DNA of 15,701 bases from Avisuccinivibrio_A sp964399665. Lineage in GTDB: Bacteria > Pseudomonadota > Gammaproteobacteria > Enterobacterales > Succinivibrionaceae. The stretch's first letter is position 1. Every line of letters begins with the position of its first letter. The stretch lies in contig CAYNSI010000030.1 in the NCBI GenBank assembly GCA_964399665.1, forward strand, positions 1 through 15,701, given 5' to 3'. This document shows, piece by piece, positions 5,549 through 13,610 of the stretch. A model generated the notes under the pieces. That model was not told the origin of the DNA and did not search any database. It saw only the letters and a list, made by a program, of their open reading frames with translations. The translations under genes were made by a program, and so were the position numbers.

Positions 5549-7957
5549 TTAGAAAGTGCCGCCTATATTAAAGTTAAACTCCCTGGTTTCGTCTCCTGAG
5601 TAATCCTTGATAGCCTTGGCAAGCGAAAATGCCAGGGGGCCAATAGGTGACATCCAGGTAAAGGCAATTCCAACAGAAGCACGGTATTCATCAGCTGATG
5701 AGCGGCCTACGGCTTCAGCATAGTCATCATCGCGGGTATCCCACAAGGCACCTGCGTCCAAAAACAGGGCGGTACGAACCTGACGTTTATAGGTCTCGGT
5801 TATGAATGGGGTCGGCACGATGATCTCAAATGAAGCAGCCCAAAGAGCATTACCGCCTACTGAAGTATCCGATTCATAGTAGCCGCCTGAACTTAAGGGG
5901 TATATGGCCTTGGGGCCTACGGTGTTAGATTTAAAACCGCGCAGCCACTCGGAACCTCCTAAGTAAAAGTTAGTGAAAAAAGGCAGTCTTTGAGCTTTAC
6001 CGTTCTTGGTGCCGTAACCGTCACCAAAAGCTGCCCTGCCCCTGAAGGCCAGAACAAAATCATGATTACTGTCCACGGGGAAGTAATGGGAGGTTTCAAC
6101 CGAGGTTTTATAGTACTGTAAATCCGACCCCGGGACGGTGGCAAAAAGGGATAATACCTGGCGGCTGCCGTCGGTGGGGAACACGGTACGGTCAAGGTTG
6201 TTGCGCGTTAAGCGGAATGCTGAGGTGAAGTTGTTAAACTGCCCTGACAGATCTCCGTCACCATATTGATCCCAGAATACCTTGGCCTGTAAAAAATTAT
6301 CGTTGGTATTGTCAACATCGTTGTATTCATACCCTAAGGAGTATGACACAAAGAGGGTTTCAGACAAAGGATAGCCTAACGTCGCTTCAGCACCTATGGA
6401 GGTACTGTCATATGAGACCAGATCAGCATCATCAGCATCGAACTTATCATAATAGACCCTGCCGCCCAAACTGATGCCGTCTACCGTAAAGTAAGGATCG
6501 GTATAGCCTATTTCGGCATGACGCCTATAATCATTGTCGTATGCGGTAAGAGACACCCTGGTACCCCAGCCGAACACATTATTTTGGGAAATACCGCCCT
6601 GGATCATAATGCCCGAGTCAGTTCCATAGCCGATACCGCCGTTAATGGATCCTGTTGGCTGCTCCTTGATGACAGCATTCAAGTTGACGGTGTCCCCTCC
6701 CATGCCGATGCGCTGCACATTCATATCCACGGTTTCATAAAATCCCGTGCGGTTGAGCCTTGCTCTTGAAACATCCACGGCTTCGGTGGAAAGCCAGGTG
6801 CCGTCCATCTGTCTTATCTCGCGGCGCACCACGGTATCATCAGTTTGAGTATTGCCGGAAACCAGAACCTGGGAAACGTAAATGCGAGATCCGGGGATGA
6901 CATTAAACTCAAGATTTACTACTTTGTTTTCCTCATCATAGATGGGAAAGGCGTGGACCTCGGAGTAGGCATAACCGAATTTGCCAAGAAAATTCTTTAA
7001 AGCCGCCTCTACTGCAGCAACCTCTCTTGCAGAATAAACCCCGCCCCTTTCCAGGGTTATAAGCTCCTGCATCATATCACCGTATTTTAAGGTATCCCCT
7101 CTTATGGAGCAGTCTCCGTAGGTATATTGATCTCCCTCATCTATCACAATGGTAAGGTAAAGGCCCCTTTTGTCGGGAGTCATCTCAACTGAAGTGGACT
7201 CCAGTCTGAACTTAACAAAGCCCCTGTCCATGTAATAGGAACGCAGTGCCTCTAAATCCGCGCCAAATTTTTGGGTGTCATAGCGCTGGTTTGCCATAAA
7301 GTTCCACCAGGGCACATCATCCCGAAGCTGAAGCTGGGAGAGCAGGAGATCTTCATCAAAGCTTTTATTGCCGACAATGTTAATCTGCTGAATTTCAGCA
7401 CTGACGCCTTCTGTGAATTCAAGCTTGATGTCAACACGGTTGCGCGGCAGATATGTTAAAACTGTCCTGACCCTGGCCTGGTACATTCCAGCTGAATGAT
7501 AAAAATCCTCCAAAGACTTTTGGATCTCATTTAAAGTCTGCACATTCAGGGGTTCACCGGTACGCATCCCCTGCTGCTCAATAACTTCCCTTAAGGGCTC
7601 TTCATCTATCTGGGAGTTGCCTGTGAAAGTAACACTGCCGATGATGGGTCTTTCTTTTACGGTAACTATCATGCGGTTGCCGTCGCGTGACAAGGATACA
7701 TCATCAAAATTACCAGTGGAGTAAAGCCGCCTTAAAGCAAGCTGGGAGTCCTCATAGGTAAGCACATCACCTGTTGTTACCGGCAGGGCCAAAAGAACTG
7801 CCCCCAAGGAAACCCTGTTTAATCCCCGAACTTCAATGTCTTCAATAGTAAAACGCTCAAAAGGTGCCGCACCTGCTGCAGTAAGCGCCGCTGATGGGAC
7901 CACGGCCATACTCATACCTACCACTAAAGCCAGAACCTTTTTTCGTAAAGTTAACAT
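5549..7957 (-). CDS. bamA: Outer membrane protein assembly factor BamA
   Basis: Core of the BAM complex, which folds and inserts beta-barrel proteins into the outer membrane. With the ATG at 7957 it has 802 residues (E. coli: 810). The signal peptide is about residues 1-30, ending AGA, with mature APFERFTIEDIEVRGL resembling the known mature start. Five POTRA domains fill roughly 32-430, then a 16-strand barrel starts near 436 (SINGGIGYG). The loop-6 lock motif is LRGF at 672-675, where E. coli has VRGF, followed by SNTVGPKA. It ends in Phe (FNFNIGGTF), the outer-membrane targeting signature. A GTG at 7972 would add five residues ahead of the signal peptide but has no Shine-Dalgarno site, so the ATG is preferred; its own site is weak. 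It starts 23 bp after rseP. Confidence 0.97.
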   Translation of the reverse strand: MLTLRKKVLALVVGMSMAVVPSAALTAAGAAPFERFTIEDIEVRGLNRVSLGAVLLALPVTTGDVLTYEDSQLALRRLYSTGNFDDVSLSRDGNRMIVTVKERPIIGSVTFTGNSQIDEEPLREVIEQQGMRTGEPLNVQTLNEIQKSLEDFYHSAGMYQARVRTVLTYLPRNRVDIKLEFTEGVSAEIQQINIVGNKSFDEDLLLSQLQLRDDVPWWNFMANQRYDTQKFGADLEALRSYYMDRGFVKFRLESTSVEMTPDKRGLYLTIVIDEGDQYTYGDCSIRGDTLKYGDMMQELITLERGGVYSAREVAAVEAALKNFLGKFGYAYSEVHAFPIYDEENKVVNLEFNVIPGSRIYVSQVLVSGNTQTDDTVVRREIRQMDGTWLSTEAVDVSRARLNRTGFYETVDMNVQRIGMGGDTVNLNAVIKEQPTGSINGGIGYGTDSGIMIQGGISQNNVFGWGTRVSLTAYDNDYRRHAEIGYTDPYFTVDGISLGGRVYYDKFDADDADLVSYDSTSIGAEATLGYPLSETLFVSYSLGYEYNDVDNTNDNFLQAKVFWDQYGDGDLSGQFNNFTSAFRLTRNNLDRTVFPTDGSRQVLSLFATVPGSDLQYYKTSVETSHYFPVDSNHDFVLAFRGRAAFGDGYGTKNGKAQRLPFFTNFYLGGSEWLRGFKSNTVGPKAIYPLSSGGYYESDTSVGGNALWAASFEIIVPTPFITETYKRQVRTALFLDAGALWDTRDDDYAEAVGRSSADEYRASVGIAFTWMSPIGPLAFSLAKAIKDYSGDETREFNFNIGGTF

Positions 7958-7980
7958 AATGTATGTATCCACAATTTAAG

Positions 7981-9399
7981 TTACAGGGCCCTAAGATCAT
8001 TGAATATTGCAAACAATGACAAGACAACCAGAAAACTTATGCCAAAAGCAGTAAGCCACGCTTGCACCCTGGCGCTGGGCTTTCTTTGCGTTACCGCCTC
8101 AAAGGCCAGAAACAAAAGCTGTCCTCCGTCCAGTACCGGAATAGGCAGTAAATTTAGAATACCTAAGTTTACACTAACGGCGGCCAAAAAGCCTATAAAG
8201 AATATCAACCCGTGCGATGCCGACTGCCCTGCCCCCCTGGCAATGCTTATGGGGCCTGAAATATTATCAGCAGAGATTGTGCCTTTTATCAGCATGACAG
8301 TAGAGCGCACAATAAATAAAGACATTTGCGCAGTATCGGTAAGGGCCTTTGATAAGCCCTCTACAGGACCGTATTTTCTTATCGTGGTAATATTGTCAAG
8401 CGGATAGATGGTAGACCCCACCCCGATACGATTGGTGCAGTAACCATTACTGTCACATTTTAATTGGGGATTTAAAAAAGCCCGATAGTCCCTGCCCTCA
8501 CGCCTTATAAGAAACAAAAGCTCCCTGCCGTCTGAGTTTTTTACCTCATGCTGCACCTGCTCCCATGAATAAATTGTCTTGCCATCTATACCCAAGATCT
8601 CATCCCCCGGCCTAAGACCTGCCAAAAATCCGGGACCTCCTTCCTCAACAAAGGTAATTATCGTGGTGGAAAGCCCGTACATGGGGGTGATTCCGATAAC
8701 CTTGAGAATGTCAGAGTCAGCCTCTAGTGTGATGTCCTCAAGATTTAAGGTAACAGTGTCAGCCTTGCTGCCTTTTTGGGCTGCGATAAGATTAAAAAGC
8801 CTGTCATCTGAGATCTCAAAAAAGTCATCTTTAGCTGCAGCTGCAGGCACAGGCTCAAAGGGGACGATTTTAAGCTGTGTTTTGGCACCTAAATTTTCCA
8901 CCAGCCTTAAAATGGTCTCAGTCCAGGAGTTTACCTCAACGCCTCCGACCTCGGTTATGAGAGAGCCTGTTACAAGACCGCTTTGAAATGCAGCACTGCC
9001 AGGTGCAACATAGCCTATGACAGGACGCAGCTGCGTGGTGCCGGCCATTGCTGCGATAAAGTAAAGAATGACAGCAAGGATAATATTAGACAAAGGCCCG
9101 GCACCGATAATAAAGGCTCTTTTGAGAATGCTTTGTGAGGCAAAGGAGTCGACATCAACAAAGTTTTTTTCGCCGCGTTCGCCCTTCATTTTGACGTAAC
9201 CGCCCAAAGGGATTGCGGAAATGGCATACTCGGTGCCTTTTTTATCCTTAAAACACCATAAAACTTTGCCAAACCCTATGGAAAAGCGCTCGCAAAAAAC
9301 GCCGCAGCATCTTGCAGCATAAAAGTGTCCTGCTTCATGAACCGCAACCAAGATCCCTATTGCGACAATAAAGAATAACAGATTCCACAAAGCACCCAT
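7981..9399 (-). CDS. rseP: Site-2 intramembrane zinc metalloprotease RseP
   Basis: Inner-membrane site-2 protease; in E. coli it makes the second cut in anti-sigma factor RseA to release sigma E when outer-membrane proteins misfold, and it also clears signal peptide remnants. With the chosen start it has 472 residues (E. coli 450). HEAGH at 21-25 lies in the first membrane helix; two PDZ domains follow in the middle; the second metal-site motif NLLPIPVLDGG carries Asp424. Start choice: the ATG at 9399 shares its A with the dxr stop (TGATG) and has TGGGAG 8 nt upstream, and MGALWNLLFF matches the E. coli N-terminus. An ATG at 9414 would add five residues but lacks a ribosome binding site. The slight excess in length lies around the Ala-rich stretch EPVPAAAAKDD in the PDZ region. 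Confidence 0.96.
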   Translation of the reverse strand: MGALWNLLFFIVAIGILVAVHEAGHFYAARCCGVFCERFSIGFGKVLWCFKDKKGTEYAISAIPLGGYVKMKGERGEKNFVDVDSFASQSILKRAFIIGAGPLSNIILAVILYFIAAMAGTTQLRPVIGYVAPGSAAFQSGLVTGSLITEVGGVEVNSWTETILRLVENLGAKTQLKIVPFEPVPAAAAKDDFFEISDDRLFNLIAAQKGSKADTVTLNLEDITLEADSDILKVIGITPMYGLSTTIITFVEEGGPGFLAGLRPGDEILGIDGKTIYSWEQVQHEVKNSDGRELLFLIRREGRDYRAFLNPQLKCDSNGYCTNRIGVGSTIYPLDNITTIRKYGPVEGLSKALTDTAQMSLFIVRSTVMLIKGTISADNISGPISIARGAGQSASHGLIFFIGFLAAVSVNLGILNLLPIPVLDGGQLLFLAFEAVTQRKPSARVQAWLTAFGISFLVVLSLFAIFNDLRAL

Positions 9400-10595
9400 C
9401 AGAGGGACTCCCATTTTTTGATCACTTCACGGGCTTTTTCCCTGGCCCTGCAGTCTGCTGCAAAAATTTCCTCCAAAGTTGCCGCGTTAAGATTAGGCAG
9501 TGATCCTAAAACCTCGCTTACCACCTCATGTATAAGAGGATAAGAGATCTTATTTTTAAGAAAGGCCGCAACAGCAACTTCATTGGCAGCATTCAAAACA
9601 GTAGTAGCCCCCTGGCCTAATTTTGAGGCCTCTATGGCAAGTTTCAGGCAGGGATAGCGCTTAAAATCAGGCTTAAAGAAAGTCAGCTGACCCATGGAGG
9701 CAAAATCAAGCGGGGCTACGGAGCATTCGATGCGATCAGGATAGGCAAGGGCGCGGGCTATGGGGGTCTTCATGTCAGGAATGCCAAGCTGGGCTAACAC
9801 GGCACCGTCCTTATAGGACACCATTGAGTGCACCACCGACTGGGGATGAATAATAACTTCTATCTTATCCTTAGGAGCATTAAAAAGGCAGTGGGCTTCG
9901 ATGTATTCCAGGCCCTTGTTCATCATAGTTGCAGAATCAATGGTAATTTTAGGCCCCATTGACCATATAGGATGGCTTAGGGCCTGTTCAGCCGTAACTG
10001 AGGCCAGATCTTCTAAGGGAGTATTAAAAAACGGCCCACCCGAGGCTGTCAGGATAATACGATGAACCCCGGCAGCATCCAAATTGCAGTAACCTAAATT
10101 CTCCTGACATTTTTGCGGCAGACATTGAAATATCGCGCTGTGCTCAGAGTCAATTGGAAATACCTTCGCCCCGCCTTTTTTAAGCTCGGAAAAAAACAAA
10201 GTTCCCGACATCACCAGGGCTTCCTTGTTGGCAAGTCCTATTAAAGCCCCCCGCGAGGCAGCAGCGAGCACAGGCTTTAATCCTGCAGCCCCCACTATGG
10301 CTGCTATTACGTATTCTGCCATGGGGTCTGAGGCCAGATTGGCAACCCCTTCATCCCCGGATAATACCTCGCATTTGATATTTAAGGCTTTAAGTTCATC
10401 CTTAAGTTTTAAGGCAGCTGCAGGGTCTGACATGGCTGCCCTTGCAGGGCGGAACTTTTTAATAATTGAGATCATCTGCCTGACATTGGAACAGGCAGCT
10501 GCAGCATAGAGCTTGAGAAAATCAGGATTCCTTGCTATTACCTCCAGGGAGGAGGCCCCGATGGAGCCTGTGGCTCCCAACAATGTAATGCGCAT
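9399..10595 (-). CDS. dxr: 1-deoxy-D-xylulose 5-phosphate reductoisomerase
   Basis: Committed step of the methylerythritol phosphate (non-mevalonate) isoprenoid pathway: converts DXP to MEP with NADPH and a divalent metal, and is the target of fosmidomycin. It feeds the isoprenoid units that UppS, encoded two genes upstream, polymerises. 398 residues, the same length as E. coli. GATGSIG at 7-13 binds NADPH. Asp149 and Glu151 (PIDSEH) and Glu230 (NKGLEYIEA) match the metal ligands; ANKEALVMSG and SGGPFF are also typical. The ATG at 10595 has TAGGTG 7 nt upstream. It follows cdsA after 47 bp and its stop overlaps the rseP start. Confidence 0.98.
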   Translation of the reverse strand: MRITLLGATGSIGASSLEVIARNPDFLKLYAAAACSNVRQMISIIKKFRPARAAMSDPAAALKLKDELKALNIKCEVLSGDEGVANLASDPMAEYVIAAIVGAAGLKPVLAAASRGALIGLANKEALVMSGTLFFSELKKGGAKVFPIDSEHSAIFQCLPQKCQENLGYCNLDAAGVHRIILTASGGPFFNTPLEDLASVTAEQALSHPIWSMGPKITIDSATMMNKGLEYIEAHCLFNAPKDKIEVIIHPQSVVHSMVSYKDGAVLAQLGIPDMKTPIARALAYPDRIECSVAPLDFASMGQLTFFKPDFKRYPCLKLAIEASKLGQGATTVLNAANEVAVAAFLKNKISYPLIHEVVSEVLGSLPNLNAATLEEIFAADCRAREKAREVIKKWESL

Positions 10596-10610
10596 TTTTG
10601 CACCTACAAA

Positions 10611-10622
10611 TTACTGCAGTAA
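10611..10622. other. 12-bp perfect palindrome before dxr
   Basis: TTACTGCAGTAA is a perfect palindrome 15 nt before the dxr start, in the 47-bp gap after cdsA. It could be a small mRNA hairpin close to the ribosome binding site, or a protein-binding dyad. It was not matched to any known operator. Confidence 0.3.
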
Positions 10623-10642
10623 CCCAACTCAACCTTGCGCTG

Positions 10643-11512
10643 CTAAAAGGCGATAAGCTCTCCTGAAACCAGGGCATGGAAGGATATAAAAACGGGAATG
10701 GCAGCAAGCTGTGAATCAATTCTGTCCAGCATCCCGCCATGCCCTGGGAATAATCTTCCCGAGTCCTTGATACCTGCCATGCGCTTTAGCATGCTTTCTG
10801 TCAAATCACCCAACACACAGAAGAAGATTGCCCCAAGGCCTGCTGCCATCAGGGCCATCCTGTTAAGGCTGTAATGCCCGTAGAAACCTGTATAGTCAAA
10901 AATCAACAGCAAAAAACAGCCTGCTGCTATCCCGCCGTAAAAGCCCTCACGAGTTTTTTTGGGGGATACTGCCTCCAAAAGCTTAGTTTTGCCAATTGCA
11001 TAACCTGTAAAGTATCCGCCTGAATCCACCGCCCACACCAGGGCCATGACCCCCAGCACCAAATTCGCCCCGGTATAGTAATTTTCGTTAAAATCAGCGG
11101 CACGAAGAACCAGCAGTCCCTCCAAAAAAGGCACCAGCAAAAAAAGTCCTGCAGCAATACCAAGAACCTTGTTATTTATCCAAGAAGTAAACTCAGGATA
11201 TCTTGTGACCAGCACCAGCATGATGATCCAAAAAGGTATCGACAAGGCTATGAGGTAATAAATAAATTTGGGCACTTTCTGTTCTACATATAACCCCGGA
11301 GGTGCCAGATAAAAAAGCACCGAAGCTGCAAGCGCCGCTGCTAAGAGAAAGGGCCAGGGGCTTTTAAAACCCAAAAGAGCCCCCATTTCTTTGGCTCCTA
11401 CGGCATAAAGAACAAGGGCTCCTAAAGTGAACTGGGCAAAATCGGCGGCATAAAGCCAGGCTGCAACAAGGGCGATAAGTATAGAAGCCGTGATAATTCT
11501 AATCCTCATCAT
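10643..11512 (-). CDS. cdsA: Phosphatidate cytidylyltransferase (CDP-diglyceride synthase)
   Basis: Inner-membrane enzyme that makes CDP-diacylglycerol from CTP and phosphatidic acid, the branch-point precursor of all phospholipids. 289 residues (E. coli 285), mostly hydrophobic with about eight apparent membrane segments. The family signature lies at about 240-266: S-x-L-K-R, then KDSGRLFPGHGGMLDRID with its conserved KD, PGHGG and DRID. The start codons are a tandem ATG ATG (11512 and 11509). AAGGAG lies 4 nt before the first and 7 nt before the second, so the second may be the one used. The gene overlaps the end of uppS by 14 or 11 bp, indicating translational coupling. Confidence 0.96.
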   Translation of the reverse strand: MMRIRIITASILIALVAAWLYAADFAQFTLGALVLYAVGAKEMGALLGFKSPWPFLLAAALAASVLFYLAPPGLYVEQKVPKFIYYLIALSIPFWIIMLVLVTRYPEFTSWINNKVLGIAAGLFLLVPFLEGLLVLRAADFNENYYTGANLVLGVMALVWAVDSGGYFTGYAIGKTKLLEAVSPKKTREGFYGGIAAGCFLLLIFDYTGFYGHYSLNRMALMAAGLGAIFFCVLGDLTESMLKRMAGIKDSGRLFPGHGGMLDRIDSQLAAIPVFISFHALVSGELIAF

Positions 11513-12248
11513 TCATCTCCTTTACCTGTTCTGATGTCATACCAAAGCGCCGCTCACGCCCCTGGTAGTAGTCTATGGCTCTTAACAAGTCTTCCCCGGT
11601 AAAATCAGGCCATAAGGTATTGGTAACATAAAACTCACTGTAAGCACACTGCCACAATAAAAAATTTGACAGTCTATGTTCCCCTCCAGTGCGGATTAAA
11701 AGATCGATATGCTCACCAAAGACTAGGGCCCCGTTAAACACTTCTTCATCAATGTCATCAATATCAAGCTGCCTCTTCCTAACCTTAAGGGCCAGCTTCC
11801 TGCAGGCCTGCACTATATCCCACCTGCCGCCGTAATTTAAGGCAATATTAAGGCACAGACCCGTGTTGCCTGCTGTAAGTTCCTGAACCTTTGCAATTAA
11901 ATTCTGCAGTCTGTCATTAAGCCCGCTGACATTCCCCAGGATTTTTACCCTGACATGATGTTCATGGAGCCTGGGAGTTTCTTTTACCAGGGATTCTCCC
12001 AAAAGATCCATCAGGGCGGAAACTTCGCTTTGGGGACGGCGCCAGTTTTCAGAGGAAAAGGCAAATAAGGTAAGGGATGAGATGCCAAGCTTGATACAGG
12101 TTTCAATAGTTGTAGTGACAGCCTTTGTTCCTGCTTTGTGACCATTAATACGAACAAGACCATGCTTTTTTGCCCATCGCCCATTACCGTCCATGATAAT
12201 TGCAATATGACGCGGCAGATCCGCCGCGTTTTTGGCAACGGCTGTCAA
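11499..12248 (-). CDS. uppS: (2E,6E)-farnesyl diphosphate-specific di-trans,poly-cis-undecaprenyl-diphosphate synthase
   Basis: Adds eight isopentenyl units in cis to farnesyl diphosphate, giving undecaprenyl diphosphate, the lipid carrier for peptidoglycan and O-antigen. IIMDGNGRWA carries the catalytic Asp20 (chosen numbering). GHKAG, FAFSSENWRRP, NYGGRWDIV and RTGGEHRLSNFLLWQ complete the family motifs. The frame stays open far into frr, but homologous sequence begins only near LPRHIAIIMDG. The TTG at 12248 starts 4 nt after the frr stop and gives 249 residues (E. coli 253). The alternative ATG at 12296 gives 265 residues and overlaps frr by 44 nt; neither has a clear Shine-Dalgarno site. 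The TTG is preferred on length and coupling, but is the least certain start in the window. Confidence 0.94.
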   Translation of the reverse strand: MTAVAKNAADLPRHIAIIMDGNGRWAKKHGLVRINGHKAGTKAVTTTIETCIKLGISSLTLFAFSSENWRRPQSEVSALMDLLGESLVKETPRLHEHHVRVKILGNVSGLNDRLQNLIAKVQELTAGNTGLCLNIALNYGGRWDIVQACRKLALKVRKRQLDIDDIDEEVFNGALVFGEHIDLLIRTGGEHRLSNFLLWQCAYSEFYVTNTLWPDFTGEDLLRAIDYYQGRERRFGMTSEQVKEMNDED

Positions 12249-12252
12249 GGTC

Positions 12253-12810
12253 TTATATTTCCATAAGCTCTTTTTCTTTGGAGGCTGAGGCCTCATCGCA
12301 CTGTTTGATGGCAGCATCGGTAAGCTTTTGGATCTGCTCTTCCCCTGAGCGCTGCTCATCCTCGGAAATACTCTTGTCCTTTTGCATTTCCTTAAGCTTG
12401 GCATTGGCATCACGGCGGATATTTCTAATCTCCACCCTGGCCTGCTCAACTTCGTTCTTTACTACCTTGACCAATTCCTTACGGCGGTCTTCAGTCAATG
12501 GAGGAAGCGGCACCCTGATATCGGTTCCTGCGACAACGGGATTTAAACCAAGCTCAGATTTTTGAATGGCCTTCTCCACTTCCTTGACAGCATTGCGATC
12601 ATACACAGTTATCTTAAGAGTACGGGCATCCTCGACATTCACCTGAGCCACCTGGCGCAAAGGTGTTAAAGAGCCGTAATAATCAACCATGATCCCGTCC
12701 AGGAGACCAGGCTGGGCACGACCGGTGCGAATCTTGGCCAGACGGCTGTGCAAGGCCTCAACCGCCTTCTGCATGCGGGTATTGGCGTCATCTTTTACGT
12801 CATTTACCAT
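12253..12810 (-). CDS. frr: Ribosome recycling factor
   Basis: Splits post-termination ribosomes together with EF-G. 185 residues, exactly the E. coli length. The N-terminal MQKAVEALHSRLAKIRTGRAQPGLLDGI, the hinge region LTPLRQVAQVNVEDARTL and IRVPLPPLTEDRRKELVKV are characteristic, with a long-helix three-helix bundle around a small alpha/beta domain. The ATG at 12810 has TTAGGAG 8 nt upstream; this site overlaps the pyrH stop codon, and only 11 nt separate the two genes, so the pair is coupled. uppS follows 4 nt after its stop. Confidence 0.98.
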   Translation of the reverse strand: MVNDVKDDANTRMQKAVEALHSRLAKIRTGRAQPGLLDGIMVDYYGSLTPLRQVAQVNVEDARTLKITVYDRNAVKEVEKAIQKSELGLNPVVAGTDIRVPLPPLTEDRRKELVKVVKNEVEQARVEIRNIRRDANAKLKEMQKDKSISEDEQRSGEEQIQKLTDAAIKQCDEASASKEKELMEI

Positions 12811-12821
12811 TTTTCTTGCTC

Positions 12822-13544
12822 CTAATCGGATACTAAAGTGCCTTCATCAGCACCTGTTGCAGCCTTAAGCAGGGCCCCTTCTTTGTTTATGGAAAAAACG
12901 CGGATGGGCATATTATTTTCCCTGGCCAAAGCAAAGGCAGTCAAATCCATAACCTTAAGTTCCCGGCTGATAACTTCCTTAAAAGTTAGCCTCGAATAGC
13001 GCACGGCCGTAGGATCTTTGATAGGATCGGCACTGTAAACCCCATCTACCTTGGTGCCCTTGAACACTTCATCACAGGAAAGCTCAATGGCGCGCAGCAC
13101 GGCTGCCGTATCAGTTGTGAAAAAGGGCGATCCCGTCCCGCCTGCTGCTATCAGCACCGTACCCTGATTTAAGATCTGACGTCCCAAATGGGCCGAATAC
13201 TGCAGGCTGATCTGGGGGATCCCCACGGCACTCATCAATTCACAGCCGCACCCGCGGCGGAGGATCTCATCGCGCATGGCAAGACCATTCATGACGGTTG
13301 CAAGCATCCCCATTTGATCGCCTGCAACCCTGTCAAGTCCAGCCTGCTGCAGGGAGGCTCCCCTGAAGATATTACCGCCTCCTACAACAACGGCAACCTG
13401 CACTCCCTGCTGCACAACCTTGCAGATCTCGCCTGCCATGGCTGATAAGACCGCAGGGTCAATGCCAAAACCGCTTGCCCCGCCTAATGCCTCACCTGAG
13501 ATTTTAAGCAGGATGCGATGTCCGATGGCACCATCTACTGACAT
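12822..13544 (-). CDS. pyrH: Uridylate kinase (UMP kinase)
   Basis: Bacterial hexameric UMP kinase of the amino-acid kinase fold; makes UDP from UMP with ATP, supplying UTP, CTP and UDP-sugars including the UDP-GlcNAc used by the Lpx enzymes. 240 residues against 241 in E. coli. LLKISGEAL (Lys14) near the N-terminus, GGGNIFRG at 55-62, AGDQMGMLATVMNGLA, GGTGSPFFTTDTAA and the KVDGVYSADP nucleotide-binding stretch are all typical. The ATG at 13544 is preceded by GGGAG about 8 nt upstream. The 66 bp between tsf and pyrH hold no clear terminator or promoter. Confidence 0.98.
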   Translation of the reverse strand: MSVDGAIGHRILLKISGEALGGASGFGIDPAVLSAMAGEICKVVQQGVQVAVVVGGGNIFRGASLQQAGLDRVAGDQMGMLATVMNGLAMRDEILRRGCGCELMSAVGIPQISLQYSAHLGRQILNQGTVLIAAGGTGSPFFTTDTAAVLRAIELSCDEVFKGTKVDGVYSADPIKDPTAVRYSRLTFKEVISRELKVMDLTAFALARENNMPIRVFSINKEGALLKAATGADEGTLVSD

Positions 13545-13610
13545 GACACTCTCCCATTTAACCTAATCTTAAAGAATGTGCGGATTTACCGTGCCTTATG
13601 TTCAGATATT

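Noticed and set aside
12249..12449. N-terminal extension of uppS (67 residues) from an ATG at 12449
   Set aside because: The extension reads through frr in another frame, is unlike UppS, and would make the protein far longer than the family.
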